Assembly (NCBI GenBank): GCA_914767715.1
Contig: OU612071.1
Span: 22,069,681-22,133,680, forward strand
Direction of reading: 5' to 3'
Length of the DNA stretch: 64,000 nt
Origin: Membranipora membranacea
Lineage: Eukaryota; Bryozoa; Gymnolaemata; Cheilostomatida; Membraniporidae
Position 1 is the stretch's first letter; the number at the start of each line of letters is the position of its first letter. Below, one piece after another: positions 34,001 through 43,329 of the stretch. The notes under the pieces are model-generated. The model searched no databases. It had not been told where the DNA came from and saw only the letters and a program-made list of their open reading frames with translations. The position numbers and the translations under genes were made by a program.

Positions 34001-37000
34001 GGTATCTCAGTTATGATGCTTAAAAAGACGCTCCCTTTTGTCGTTTATATATTGACCGACATCTTCAATCAGATTCTTATTGAGGGTGATTTCCCCAAAT
34101 GTTGGAAGACAGCTAGAGTAACCCCTGTTTTTAAGGGTGGAGATCCGAATGATCCATCAAATTACAGACCTATATCGATTCTGCCTATATTGTCAAAGAT
34201 TTTTGAAAAACATATAAATAAATGTTTAATGACTTTCCTGACTGACATAAAAGCTATTCACCCTCTTCAATCAGGATTCAGAAGTAATTACTCTTGCTCT
34301 GATGCTGTACATAAAGTGGTGTCAGATGTGCTCCACCAAAAGCAAAAAAATAGGTGTGTTATAGGAATGTTCTTGGACTTCTGTAAGGCTTTCGACTGTG
34401 TAAACCATGATATCTTGTTTAATAAACTCGCTTCTTATAAAATAATTGGTCCCTCATTGAAGTTGATAAAATCATTTCTTGATGACCGGCAACAATATGT
34501 ATTTTATAATCAAATTGCTTCAGAAAAAAAACCAATTAACATAGGTGTCCCACAGGGTTCAATTTTAGCTCCAACTTTATTTCTTGTGTTCATAAATGAT
34601 ATGTTAAATTTACCACTGTCCTCAACTGCTTATGCGTATGCAGACGATACTGTATTTATATGCCATCAGAAAGATCCACAGTCTCTGGAGCAACATTGTA
34701 GGGGTGACTTGGGTGTCATCCAAGAATGGTGCTATAATAATCGGATGGCAATAAATATAAAAAAATCCCATTACCTTGTTTTTGGCAATGCAAAACATAA
34801 ATTTGATTTAAAATTCTCCAATACCACCCTGTTACAATCATCTACCACTAAACTACTCGGATTTACAATTAGTGATTCGATGTCATTTGATAATCATATT
34901 GAATATATAAAAACTAAAATACAAAAAAATACCAATTTGTTACAATTATGCAGAACATTTTTGACCACACAATCAGCCAGACAGTTTTACTTTCAATTCA
35001 TACATTGCCACATCATAAATGGAATACAATTTTTCTTGAATATCAGTCCAAAATATCAGCTAGATTCACTTTATGTTTATCAGAAAGCTGCGCTAAGAAT
35101 TATTGCAAATATTCATTACAATCCAGTTCAATTATCAAATACGTTTTTCTTATGTCGTACTTTAAAAATATTGCCACTTCCTAGTCTTCTTATATATTTT
35201 AGTTCTCTCTATGCCTACAGAATAATGTATAACAACACACCTAGCTATATTAATGATCTTTTTCTTTCTAGAAATCGAAGATACCCCAAGCGAGATAATT
35301 TTCTTATTTTACCTCCTAATGATAAACTAAACATTGCAATTGCTTCATCTTTTAATAATCTTCCTTTGTCAATACGCTCACTGAGCAAAGTAACATCATT
35401 TAAATCTGGCGTATTCAAATATCTTTTGTTTCAATTATAACATTATCTTTTTATCTCTGCAACAAGTTTTGCCTCTGCACAATACTATAATGAAATTATC
35501 TTAACATTTTTATTTTCTCCCTTCTCAAAGTCATCCTATCTATTTCCACCTCACTACTGAAACATTTTAACTCATCTTCAGTCTCAAGCTTTCCTTTTTT
35601 TTTTCTCTTTTCCTTTTCCTTTTTTTTTCGGCACTATTCGGAAAACATTCCACTACTGGAATGAAATAGACTGCCAATAAAAGTGTAAAAAAAAAAAAAA
35701 AAAAAAAAAACATTCCCGCCCACTTGCACACTTTGTTGGCTTAGTACATAGGCTAGTACTTCCTTATTCATCGAGTTGCTAGTTGCAGTGAACAAGTGGT
35801 GCGGTTTAAATGTGAAGAATGGGAAAACGATTTTACTAGAGTATCATTGCTTCAAACACGGCTTACCCGGTAGAGTGTTGGTCCCAGACACAGGGTGTTC
35901 AGGCTCCTCTCTCATCTGGCTGTCATCTCTCATGGCTGAGGAAGTTGAGTAGATGTTGATGTCATTTCCAGGCCTCTGGCGGTTCTCTCCTAAGGCTGAG
36001 GAGGTCGAACGGTTATTGATGTCATCTGTATGGCCTGGACAATGTCCCCGACTCACCATGCCTGGTGTGTGTGTCGCCCTACAGACTAGATAAGGATGAT
36101 AATTAGATGTGCATCCTCCAGCTACTACCCTCACAAGCGGATAAATTCATGCTGATGATTTATGCTCTTGTTTCAAAAGCCCAATCATTGTAATCATAAA
36201 TTTTTTTAATTTAAGGGCAAAAATGAAATGTCAAACTCACTTCATTGGCAGATCGTTTCCGGCTCGGTCTACTCATGTTTAGGTATCTTCTAATAAATAC
36301 AACTGCAAGATAGGAAAGGCACTGGATTGATGGTTGAATCCACGGATTCCCGTGCTGGAATCCGCGGTTTGACTCCAGGTTTTTGCGCTGCTGATTAGAA
36401 CAGTGTTTCAGTGCGAAAGACTGATGATGACAAATATTCATGTTCTTATCTTAACGCAAGAACTAGGAGTTGGATTTCCAAGTTATATTTTTTAGATATT
36501 TTGGTGTCCTCCCCTAGATGAATCCAGAAGCCCACGGTTGATTTCTTAAATATGGGCGTACAGATTAGCCTTGTCCCACTTAAAGAATCTAAGCCTGCTC
36601 GAGAGATTAAGTTGTTGCATAACATCGCTCTATTGCGTGATATGAGCTTGTGGGACCGAGTGTATATGTTTGCTGGCTATTTCATCACAAAAGGTCGCTC
36701 AGGACAACAACAGTTGACGGACCAGGAATATTCAGGCTGTAATGGTGAGGGCCCTGGAATGTACTTGGACTCAAGGGCTAAATCAAAATGCCAGTTATAT
36801 GTTAGTCAACCATTAACGGCTTGCAGTTTTTACTGTATTACAAGGGTTGAAACTGTAAGCCTTTCAATGACAGGTTACTTGAAGTAACTGTATACAGTTA
36901 TTGTTCCAAGTTAATTCAAGTAACCTGTGATCCAAAGCATGGTTGGTACAAACTACATGGCTACATGGCATGGCAAACTACAGAACTCTCACAATGTATA

Positions 37001-40000
37001 TGGTACAAATGTTCTGACGGTAAATCTTATGGGTGGAAATAAATCCTACGTGAGTAACATTACTGATAAATAAATCTCAGGTAGCTTTCTCCTTCTTCGG
37101 AATTTGAAGATATATTCTTAAGGAACTTTGTTAGATGGGGAGACGTGTTCAAGCAGCTGGCATAAACTTGTGAAACAATGTATTACCAACTGTTGGTACT
37201 AGAGATATAAAAATTGGCAGAGGAAATGGCATGAACCTACTTAAACTGATTAATACTAGTATACAATTCAGTGCAAAAACCTGTACTAAGTTGTGCCATG
37301 TGATCATGTTTGAGATGAATAGTTATTGCCAAGCAACCATGAAATAAAAATGAAATTGTGGGAACTTGTGAAGCAGTGTATTACCAACTGCTGAGTCTAC
37401 TAGACAATTACTTACCAGGTATTTAGAGATGGCAGAGCAAAAGTCAAAAGTTAATGGACAATATTTTGCGTAATTAAACTGATGAGGACTACACAGGTAA
37501 CAAAGCCTTTCGAAGAACATGGAATCGGAAATGGCATGATTGATACAATAACATAATTATTAATAATACTGACTAATACTAGTATACAATTCAGTGTAAA
37601 ACTTTTACATAGTTTTACCGCTTGATCCTATTGGAGATGAACATTGATTGAGAAAGTTACAATGATAAAATCATGAAATAAAAAATTGAAATTGTGGGGA
37701 CTTGTGAAGCAGTGTATTACCAACTGCGGGTACTAATAGACAACTATCAGTTGTTGAGAGATGGCAGATCAAAGGTCAAAAGTTAATGCTCAATATGCTG
37801 CGTAGTCAAAACCATGAGACTACACAAATAAAACAGCTTGTCAAATAACATGGAATAGGAAATGGCATGATTGATACTAATAATACTAATTAACATTACT
37901 ATACAACGTATACTAATTGAATACTAATTTACGGTGTGATTCTGTTGGAGATGAAAAAACTGTAATTGTGGGGACTTGTGAAGCAGTGTATTACCAACTG
38001 CGGGGACAACTAGACAACTAGATAAATGTATTTAGAGACAAGGTCAAAGGTTAAATTCTCAATATATTATGCAGCAAAAAATGGTTGCGACTGTGATGAA
38101 ATTCTCGAGAAAGTGCAAAATTACTGAGAAAAAATCAATCAGTTTGACTGAATAATTTTCTGGTTATCTCACATTCACTCTCTAAAGGCAGCATTGTGGT
38201 TCACAATCTAATTATCTTTTAACCACTTTTGGGCTTCTTATAGTTGATTGATTGCAAAGAGATTGGTAACTAACTACATAAATATTTCTGTTTGTAAACT
38301 TGCAATTTGAATTATGGGGTCAATTGGTATGGATATGCATTCAATCTTTCAACACACAGTGAGATGTTGATTCTTGGTAGTCTCAGACTGAAGATTTACT
38401 GCTATTGATGAAACATGAATGGAATGGTGTTGGTGTGGACGACAATAGGCTCTTTGGGTTCGAATAAATTGAAGTAAAGGAAAGTCTCTATATTTTCGCA
38501 GCCAGCCAATACAAAACTCAGATAGGGAAAAATTCTCAGTTATGAGGACGTTATTTGTTGACCAGATATATCACATCATTACAAAATTACAAACTATGGG
38601 ACGAAACTGAGCTAAGCTAAGCTAATGACGTAACATTGTATCTATAAAAGCTCAAACTATGGTGACTTGATCAAAGGAGTTTAGTAAATGAGCAAAATAA
38701 GTACATATCTATGAATATAAACTTCCTTCTTATATTTTCGTTTTTCGATTTTGCAGGAGTATGCAAATAAAACTATTAAAGATGAATGACTCCAGACGAA
38801 TGACTCCAAATGATTATGTATGGCAATTCTCACGTTCCGAAAACAGTGAATCTGGAGGATCCCCGGGCTAAAACAAAGTAAACGATATATCGAGTCATAA
38901 GTTTACAAATAAAGTACATGTATAAATGTACAAAATTGAACCACGACTCACCAACTTGAATATTTCATGCTATGCTTACCGAACCAAGTGTGACAAGGGT
39001 ACACGCTGCCTCGAGTTTGGCGTCTTCCTCCTCTTTGGCTTCTTCTTTAAGCCTACGCTGTAACAGCTCACTATCAACACCTGTTCCATAAAGATTGCTA
39101 AAATTGTTTTATCGATTTCTCTTCATCAATATCATCTATCAATTTTAAATAATAAAGCACATCATTATTGGAAACTGAAAAAATAAACATTGACTTGCAG
39201 GTGGTTGGTGGGCCAATTTATATCTCAAACAAAGCAGATCAGTGACAGGATGGTAATTTATACTTTTAATTTGTTTCCTAATCAGGATTATAATTACATA
39301 ATAAAATATTTTATTGACTTCCTGTGACACATGACTACAGATTATTCAGGGAATATAAAACAAATGTGTCATTGTGTGAGTGAGTACCTCTAGATAATCA
39401 GCTCGATAAAGAGAGAGAGATAAGAGAATATATAAAAAGTCTTACTCATCAAGATTAAGATCGGTGTAAATAAAATCTATCAAACTATAGTCTACACTGG
39501 GACCAAACCCATGGGGATGATGCATAATATTATGATAGAATGGAATGCATTGCAAATGTGCCAATCAACGGATTGTTTGGAAGGAACTATGTTGGGACAT
39601 CAGGGAGGTTGACTTGTCGTGTACAGCACACCTGAAACCTTGCTCAACAACACATATTCACTGCTGAACTAAGTATCAGGCGAGCCGTCTAGACTATTCG
39701 TTCATCTCGCAGCAAGCCTAATAGTGTAATACTCATAGAACTAACACAGGGTACAACAAGAAAACATGTCTATACTCAAATAACAAAAAACTAAAACTAA
39801 ACTCATATCTATTATGTTCTTATTCTGGGGATATTATTCTGAGGATAGCGAAACCGCGCAGCATACTGCACAAAATGAGCTTATTTAACCTACCACTATA
39901 CGGTGTGGACTTTCAGTGAGGAAAATTCACATGAACTGCAAAATAAAAGCCTTCATTTGTCCGGGTAAGCTACAACTCGTGCAGGGAAAGTTTCGGTCCG

Positions 40001-40197
40001 CTCTAGACTACTACACATCTTTGTGTGTCATGTCGTGTCTATATTAACTTACCTAATAAGTACAGCTATAGGGAAAGTATGTCCGTCTACAATGGTCGGT
40101 CTGATGAAGATACTTAGAGCGCGACCTTCACCCAGGCCCCGAGTAGCTGGTATCTCTATCTCGTGAATGTTCATGTCTGCCTTCCTCAGGCTAAAGT
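28046..40197 (-). CDS. multi-exon gene with acidic and Ser-rich segments, unrecognised
   Basis: Nine exons, most phase-consistent: 40,197-40,053 (DMNIHEIEIPATRGLGEGRA); 39,097-38,980 (LLQRRLKEEAKEEEDAKLEA); 38,867-38,834; 36,085-35,867, with a repeated STSSA unit; 30,965-30,900; 30,739-30,671 (CEFDDVEAGGLPSPRAG); 28,733-28,558 (LSVFDFEEQDELEDL, DRYIIGFQSMNLKESA); 28,459-28,367; and 28,195 to about 28,046 (KAKERKEDKSEGEQEM). Phases match for the first eight joins. The product is hydrophilic, acidic and probably largely disordered, with one short helical KEEAKEEEDAK segment. It may continue into the decayed zinc-finger exons below 27.8 kb, which would make it the 5' half of a mobile-type gene. 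The intron between 35,867 and 30,965 holds the LINE. The function is unknown. Confidence 0.5.
28740..30665. other. intron
   Basis: About 1.9 kb between two phase-matched exons. It contains an (AT)n run at about 29,380-29,400 and no other recognisable feature. Confidence 0.4.
31151..31198. repeat. hairpin with 16-bp perfect arms just upstream of the LINE ORF1
   Basis: GAATGGAAAAATTACA and its exact complement TGTAATTTTTCCATTC are separated by a 15-base loop. It lies about 90 bases before the ORF1 start, so it is either in the LINE 5' UTR or at the insertion flank. Confidence 0.5.
31288..32607 (+). CDS. LINE ORF1 protein with RNase H1-type hybrid-binding domain, coiled coil and RRM-like folds
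   Basis: 439 residues. Residues 41-87 (YAFYAVATGKTTGIFKNWLK, then VSGASFKGFRTLENAERYL) match the RNase H1 N-terminal hybrid-binding domain, also called the caulimovirus viroplasmin domain. They carry the typical YAV..G...GI...W..C...V...SGA.FK.F.T...A..YL pattern. An Arg/Ser stretch (SSKSRSRSPLK) and a lone CTNCKYL follow, then a heptad-like coiled coil at about residues 155-220. Two RRM-like segments come next (KCIVLHNLARPQEI with KFIIQIED, about 266-325; ILIVPNVPLAFGEEDI with AISIQFQSE, about 351-415). ORF1 proteins coat the LINE RNA and act as chaperones; a hybrid-binding module could grip the RNA:DNA intermediate. A second Met at codon 32, just before this domain, is an alternative start. 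The stop overlaps the ORF2 start. Confidence 0.85.
   Translation: MPNRHARQLGVKSSLQNFLINNQNLTITTPYMSDTKKKKGYAFYAVATGKTTGIFKNWLKCNDSVNKVSGASFKGFRTLENAERYLNKAGVQCTWVDFEQEYVDALDELESSKSRSRSPLKGIINKNFDIGNSTSSSHQAPTMTTSECTNCKYLALQVKTLTSDVAYLRKTLELLEGKYSDNTINIEKKMSCLGEDIKVLSTEMKSMTDELKNHKVLTSDVLKRNIVHQNTRSNTEKKDEPIQWRREQTKYNNQNKTTSIFNWKKCIVLHNLARPQEIEKDEIRLHLCKVFGPMDITIINKYQFSREYPDRCKFIIQIEDDTQRTRIIEGWKTNCLGGSSMRHTVAKATNILIVPNVPLAFGEEDILRDVNHEFRALCVKRLRDRDDRPLRAISIQFQSENETKKAMEIGKIKFPSMYNIILSLKTPGDKRNTTRHIDE
32600..35440 (+). CDS. LINE ORF2: endonuclease and reverse transcriptase
   Basis: 946 residues. The endonuclease domain (about 30-240) has FAHLNIRG, SETFLD, RPGGG, YRPP, GDFNVNLL, NEPTR, LDHIYT and SDHY, so all recognisable metal- and phosphate-binding positions are present. 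The RT domain has PVFKGGDPNDPSNYRPISIL, motif A FLDFCKAFDCVNH (near residue 590), motif B GVPQGSILAP (near 648) and motif C YAYADDT (near 679), followed by KLLGFTISD (thumb side). Together these nick target DNA and copy the element RNA from the exposed 3' end. Translation probably depends on ORF1, because the start ATG lies within ATGAGTAA, where TAA is the ORF1 stop. No frameshift or premature stop was found. The C-terminal 200 residues, with RNGI-type and Tyr-rich segments, are as usual for this group. Confidence 0.92.
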   Translation: MSKLQTTGQPFNTNFSQPNFDTLKVIKNRFSFAHLNIRGITSKIDEVRHILSTYNFSIFGLSETFLDGNKPDSFYQIPSYDMLRRDRKPRPGGGIICYIKQGIQYELINDFNHIIDESITIKIRHKASHAFLISFIYRPPNSLISWNDSLRLYLDCCTKHTEEVIILGDFNVNLLENSRKKKWLPIFSRFSFKQIVNEPTRVSENSSSLLDHIYTNKDCNLRHTSVLKTAVSDHYLTYSIRKIGVVPSVKKFKISFNDFSRMTPENLRRSFSDVNWDIIRYLSSSSEMIESFNQLFLEKISLNVRRKVRFVKTEVLPPWLDIEVSRQMKIRDSLKRSQNWDDYKKQRNLVTNLINKKKKTYFSGLVKNSANNNTKPIWDALNIGKTKNKSSSSSSTLTSKDLNNHFSTIADILGHGFKNSKNTPEIRDNLLPTNSQEKLLSNFKRFTPASICLYLKSFSDKKSTGPDGISVMMLKKTLPFVVYILTDIFNQILIEGDFPKCWKTARVTPVFKGGDPNDPSNYRPISILPILSKIFEKHINKCLMTFLTDIKAIHPLQSGFRSNYSCSDAVHKVVSDVLHQKQKNRCVIGMFLDFCKAFDCVNHDILFNKLASYKIIGPSLKLIKSFLDDRQQYVFYNQIASEKKPINIGVPQGSILAPTLFLVFINDMLNLPLSSTAYAYADDTVFICHQKDPQSLEQHCRGDLGVIQEWCYNNRMAINIKKSHYLVFGNAKHKFDLKFSNTTLLQSSTTKLLGFTISDSMSFDNHIEYIKTKIQKNTNLLQLCRTFLTTQSARQFYFQFIHCHIINGIQFFLNISPKYQLDSLYVYQKAALRIIANIHYNPVQLSNTFFLCRTLKILPLPSLLIYFSSLYAYRIMYNNTPSYINDLFLSRNRRYPKRDNFLILPPNDKLNIAIASSFNNLPLSIRSLSKVTSFKSGVFKYLLFQL
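36868..36930. repeat. small foldback repeat
   Basis: ACAGGTTACTTG and its complement CAAGTAACCTGT bracket a second palindrome, AGTAACTGTATACAGTTATT. It is a short hairpin-forming element in an intron. Confidence 0.5.
37165..38070. repeat. tandem array of about 280-335-bp units
   Basis: Four diverged copies each begin CTTGTGAAGCAGTGTATTAC followed by CAACTG (near 37,168, 37,364, 37,700 and 37,976). Shared internal blocks are GGAAATGGCATGATTGATAC, ACTAGTATACAATTCAGTG and GGTCAAAAGTTAATG. The last unit is truncated. It is non-coding and lies in an intron. Confidence 0.75.
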
Positions 40198-40209
40198 CTG
40201 AGAATATCG

Positions 40210-41340
40210 ATAAGCGAATAAGGCTCAGTTAGAACTGAGGAGGGATAGAAAATATGATGGAAGGAAAACCCACCAAACTTGACATATATGTGACAAGTTC
40301 CTAACATATGTTTGGGGTTAGTGACGCTCTCCCACATCATCATTAGCATGATTTCAAAAGCTATTGGGTCTAGGAATTATAATATTATGATTGCCTTTGG
40401 TGTATATTTATATAATTATCTAATACAACAGCAACAATTGGTACATCCAAGGGTAGCACAATTGCTTGCCTAAATGTTTTCAACAACAGTCCTTCGGAAA
40501 TGATCATATACAAAGACTCACCCGTTGAGCTTTGCTTCTGGTAGATGAAGCCATCATGGCATAGAGCATGGTTGTGCAACCTTTTCTTGAAAAAGGCCAC
40601 ATTTTACGCAGACTCAACTCAAAAGGCCGCAACATATCTTTCAGGGATAAAATTGGACCTGGAGTACCGATTTTGGCACTTCCTATTTTGTAAATACTAA
40701 TACAGATTTGTGTAAAGACTGCAGTATGCAAGAACCATCAACTCAGCAGAAATATCAGTGATATGGTAAGTGTCTGTATCCCTGTGTTTCATGTGAATGA
40801 CTAAGGGCAGGGTGGGTGTTGGAGGGGTGCTGTAGCACCCTTCAGCGTTTTAAGTGTAAACAAGTTCATAACGGGACAGTTGTTATTGAGAAGAAAGTAT
40901 TTTCGCGGAGCGAAAAATTTTTGTGATTTTTTTTGCGCCCTGTTTTAATTTTCATCTTATAGCGCCCACCTTCCTGCAAGTGGGGAATTTTTTTGCATTT
41001 ATGGTTGGGAAATGAAAGGTTATATGGAAAATTTCAGCCATAATGCAGGAGCACATGTATGCAAAGAGACTTTTTGATACAAATCTGCCTTTCGTCGAAA
41101 AATGACAGTTTTGCAAAAAATACTAATTACTATTTTGTTTGAGAGATTTGTAATTTTAACATCCTAAGGTCATTGTTTTGTGTTATTTCAAAAGAAAAGC
41201 AACTTGAGAAAGTCGTTGGCACCAGTACCACAGTTGTGATGATTTTGTGTAGAGTGGCTGGGGAACCTTTACTACATACAGTTTTTGTGAGCTTTTGTGG
41301 GGTAGCACATTGTGCTGCCTTTCTATCACAAATCAGCAGC
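40210..41340. other. mostly non-coding; weak FLYWCH-like exon at 40,521-40,605
   Basis: On the minus strand AFFKKRLHNHALCHDGFIYQ, then KQSSTG, ends at a GTGAGT donor. The CH.DGFIYQKQ pattern faintly resembles the start of a FLYWCH finger, a module found in MULE-type transposases, and a transposase fragment lies just upstream at 41.3-41.9 kb. The rest of the interval shows nothing convincing. Confidence 0.25.
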
Positions 41341-41342
41341 AG

Positions 41343-41945
41343 TTATGGGCTACATACATGCTGTGCTGACCTGTGTTTCATTACATGTTTTATTTTTTGG
41401 TTGACAGATTCAGATGGATTATTATAGAACAGTTGACCATTGTTGTTAGCGCAATTGACGTTTTGTTTCAGCATGTTTCTATTATTATTCAGGTATTTGA
41501 CAGCTTCAGGGCTAGGACAAACTTCAGTGAAGAGGTTCACAGTATGTTCATATGAATCATCAAAGTCTGTAGATGTGCAAAGGTCATACAATGCACTCTT
41601 CACTGTTGTACGAATGCCAAGAACCACTTTTGAAACAAGATTTTTTTCGACATGTAAATAACAGCATACCTGTCTGGCATTGGGAAATACACTTTTTAGG
41701 GCCTTGATTAACTCCCCCTCCCCGTCTGTACCATAGGCACACAGGTTTTCTAAAGCCGGGCACAGCTTCTTAATTTCTGCCATCAATGAATGGTATGCTG
41801 CAAATGTTTTGTGAAAGTGTATGAGCATTGGGCCACAGAAGCAAGCAGGATTACCAGATTTCCGAGATTTTACTAATACATTCCTGTGTGTGATTGGAGT
41901 CACATAAAAATCACCGAGGTTTAATGTGGGGTCAATAGATATAGC
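41343..41945 (-). pseudogene. fragment of a second MULE-like transposase
   Basis: The frame reads SIDPTLNLGDFYVTPITHRN, CGPMLIHFHKTFAAYHSLMA, LCAYGTDGEGELIKALKS, ARQVCCYLHVEKNLVSKVV and YNNPSESVNQKIKHVM before ending. It is homologous to the catalytic ORF at 19,744-20,553, with the first Asp (IDPTLNLGDF), the GTDGE acidic segment and the C..H motif better preserved. It is cut on its upstream side by the reverse transcriptase fragment that begins within about ten bases of 41,945. It has no N-terminus, so it is inactive. Confidence 0.7.
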
Positions 41946-42760
41946 TGGCGAGTTTTTGATCTAACATAATACCAAGATAAGTGACTTTGTCACACATAGT
42001 AATGCTTTCACCATTTAAAACAATAGGAGGGGTATGGGGCTTAGTTTGTTGAGTAGAAAATAATATTTCCTGAGTTTTGCTGGCATTCAATAAAATATCA
42101 TAATCAGAACATTGCTTAGAAATCCTCTCTATATCGTTAAAGTATGAGTCTAGATCTTGTTGATTGGAAATGCAGCCAATGATACAGGTGTCATCAGCAT
42201 ACTTGATTATGGTAACATTGCTCAATTCAGATGTAATCCGGTCCGTATATATGGAAAACAAAAGAGGACTTAAAACGGAGCCTTGAGGTGTACCAGTGTT
42301 TGTCTTGATGGGTCGAGATAGATTGCCGTCTACCATAGTTCTTTGTACTCTGTCACTGAGAAAGCTAGATATCCAATCAGTGACTGCAGAGTCGAGGTGC
42401 TGGAGTTGTGATATGAGACTGGAGATATTGATTGTATTGAAGGCTGACGAAAAGTCTAGAAATTAGCATCTTGCATAATTGGTGGCTAGTTTGTCTATGA
42501 AAGTGGTTACTGTGGTAGTCAAGCAGAGAATGGCATCTTGTGTAGAAGGGTTTGATCTCTATGCAAATTGATGACTGTCCAAAGGCGTATGAGAGATAAC
42601 ATATTGTTTAATGAGGCGTTCCATGATCTTGCACAGGCAGCTGGTTAAACCGATGGGTCTATATTGTTTCAGTTCTTGTGGATTTTTTACTTTAGGTAGT
42701 GGTTTTAAAATAGCAGATTTCCACAGTGTTGGAGTAGTTGGTTCCTCGTTTTATTATATT
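41945..42760 (-). pseudogene. 5'-truncated LINE reverse transcriptase fragment, Rex/CR1-like
   Basis: Reading from 42,760 downward: PTLWKSAILKPLPKVKNPQE, YRPIGLTSCLCKIMERLIKQ, LDFSSAFNTINISSLISQLQ (motif A, with the Asp retained), TNTGTPQGSVLSPLLFSIYT (motif B), IIKYADDTCIIGCI (motif C) and KVTYLGIMLDQKLAS. Stop codons near 42,470 and 42,560 interrupt it. It is a different family from the intact LINE at 31-35 kb but resembles the relic at 61-62 kb. Its 3' end abuts the transposase fragment. Confidence 0.75.
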
Positions 42761-42764
42761 TGTA

Positions 42765-43325
42765 TATCTAACAATCAAAAATTAATCTCCTCCGACAGTT
42801 ACTTTGAGTTTGTATTAACCCTCTCCTCATGAAAGTGAGTTTTCCAATAAAAAACAATGATTTCTGCTCCTGCTGTGATTGTGTGTAAGCCGAGGGTTCA
42901 TCTCGCTTTTTTAATGCTAAATATCAAGTATAACCTTGTCATTCAAGGACAACTCAACTCCTGACCCTAAATGTCTGTTAATACAACAAATTTGGTGCAA
43001 TAAAAGTGGTAAAAAAAAGATCTTTTGCATTCAAAATTGATAGCTCAAAAAATAAAAGTGTAATCATTATTTGCATGTCAATTTACATAAATCTGATGAC
43101 AACAAAAATCAAGTTCATCAATTGCAAAATATTAGACAGCAAAATAAACAGAAGAACCCCTTGTGATTCCTGTTCTGAGGGTGGAATACATAATATAACA
43201 CTTCTACTCGATAATGTATGAATCTCAGCTTTCAGACTCTCAACATGGATGTTGACCCTTGGATCCCGACTATAAGGGTTTTGATGCTATCAACCTATTA
43301 CAGGATGGATATTAGAAATTAGGCA
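42765..43325. other. non-coding stretch
   Basis: Nothing convincing was seen; short frames only. Confidence 0.35.
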
Positions 43326-43329
43326 ATAC

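Larger units (their letters stand above)
31288..35710 (+). mobile_element. complete two-ORF LINE (non-LTR retrotransposon), CR1/Jockey-group-like
   Basis: Two long open frames (439 and 946 codons) overlap by 8 nt. They are followed by a 246-nt 3' UTR with a long pyrimidine tract (about 35,588-35,630) and a 24-nt A tail at 35,687-35,710. ORF2 has an apurinic-type endonuclease and a reverse transcriptase with intact catalytic motifs. It has no RNase H domain and no C-terminal restriction-like endonuclease. The endonuclease-RT layout and motifs suggest the CR1/L2/Daphne/Jockey assemblage; the exact clade needs a tree. The 5' end upstream of 31,288 is not defined, and I could not establish a target-site duplication. 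It lies antisense within an intron of the minus-strand host gene. Open frames and an unbroken A tail imply a young insertion. Confidence 0.9.

Noticed and set aside
35441-35686. Additional small gene after LINE ORF2
   Set aside because: Only short frames and a pyrimidine tract are present; this is the LINE 3' UTR.
36241-36280. MSRPSRKRSANE with a GTGAGT donor as the first exon of the 28-40 kb gene
   Set aside because: Its phase 0 donor does not fit the exon at 36,085, whereas the exon at 38,834 does. It may be an alternative start but is not supported.
37165-38070. Regular direct repeats as a CRISPR-like array
   Set aside because: The units are about 300 bp, diverged, without short repeat-spacer structure, and the genome is eukaryotic.
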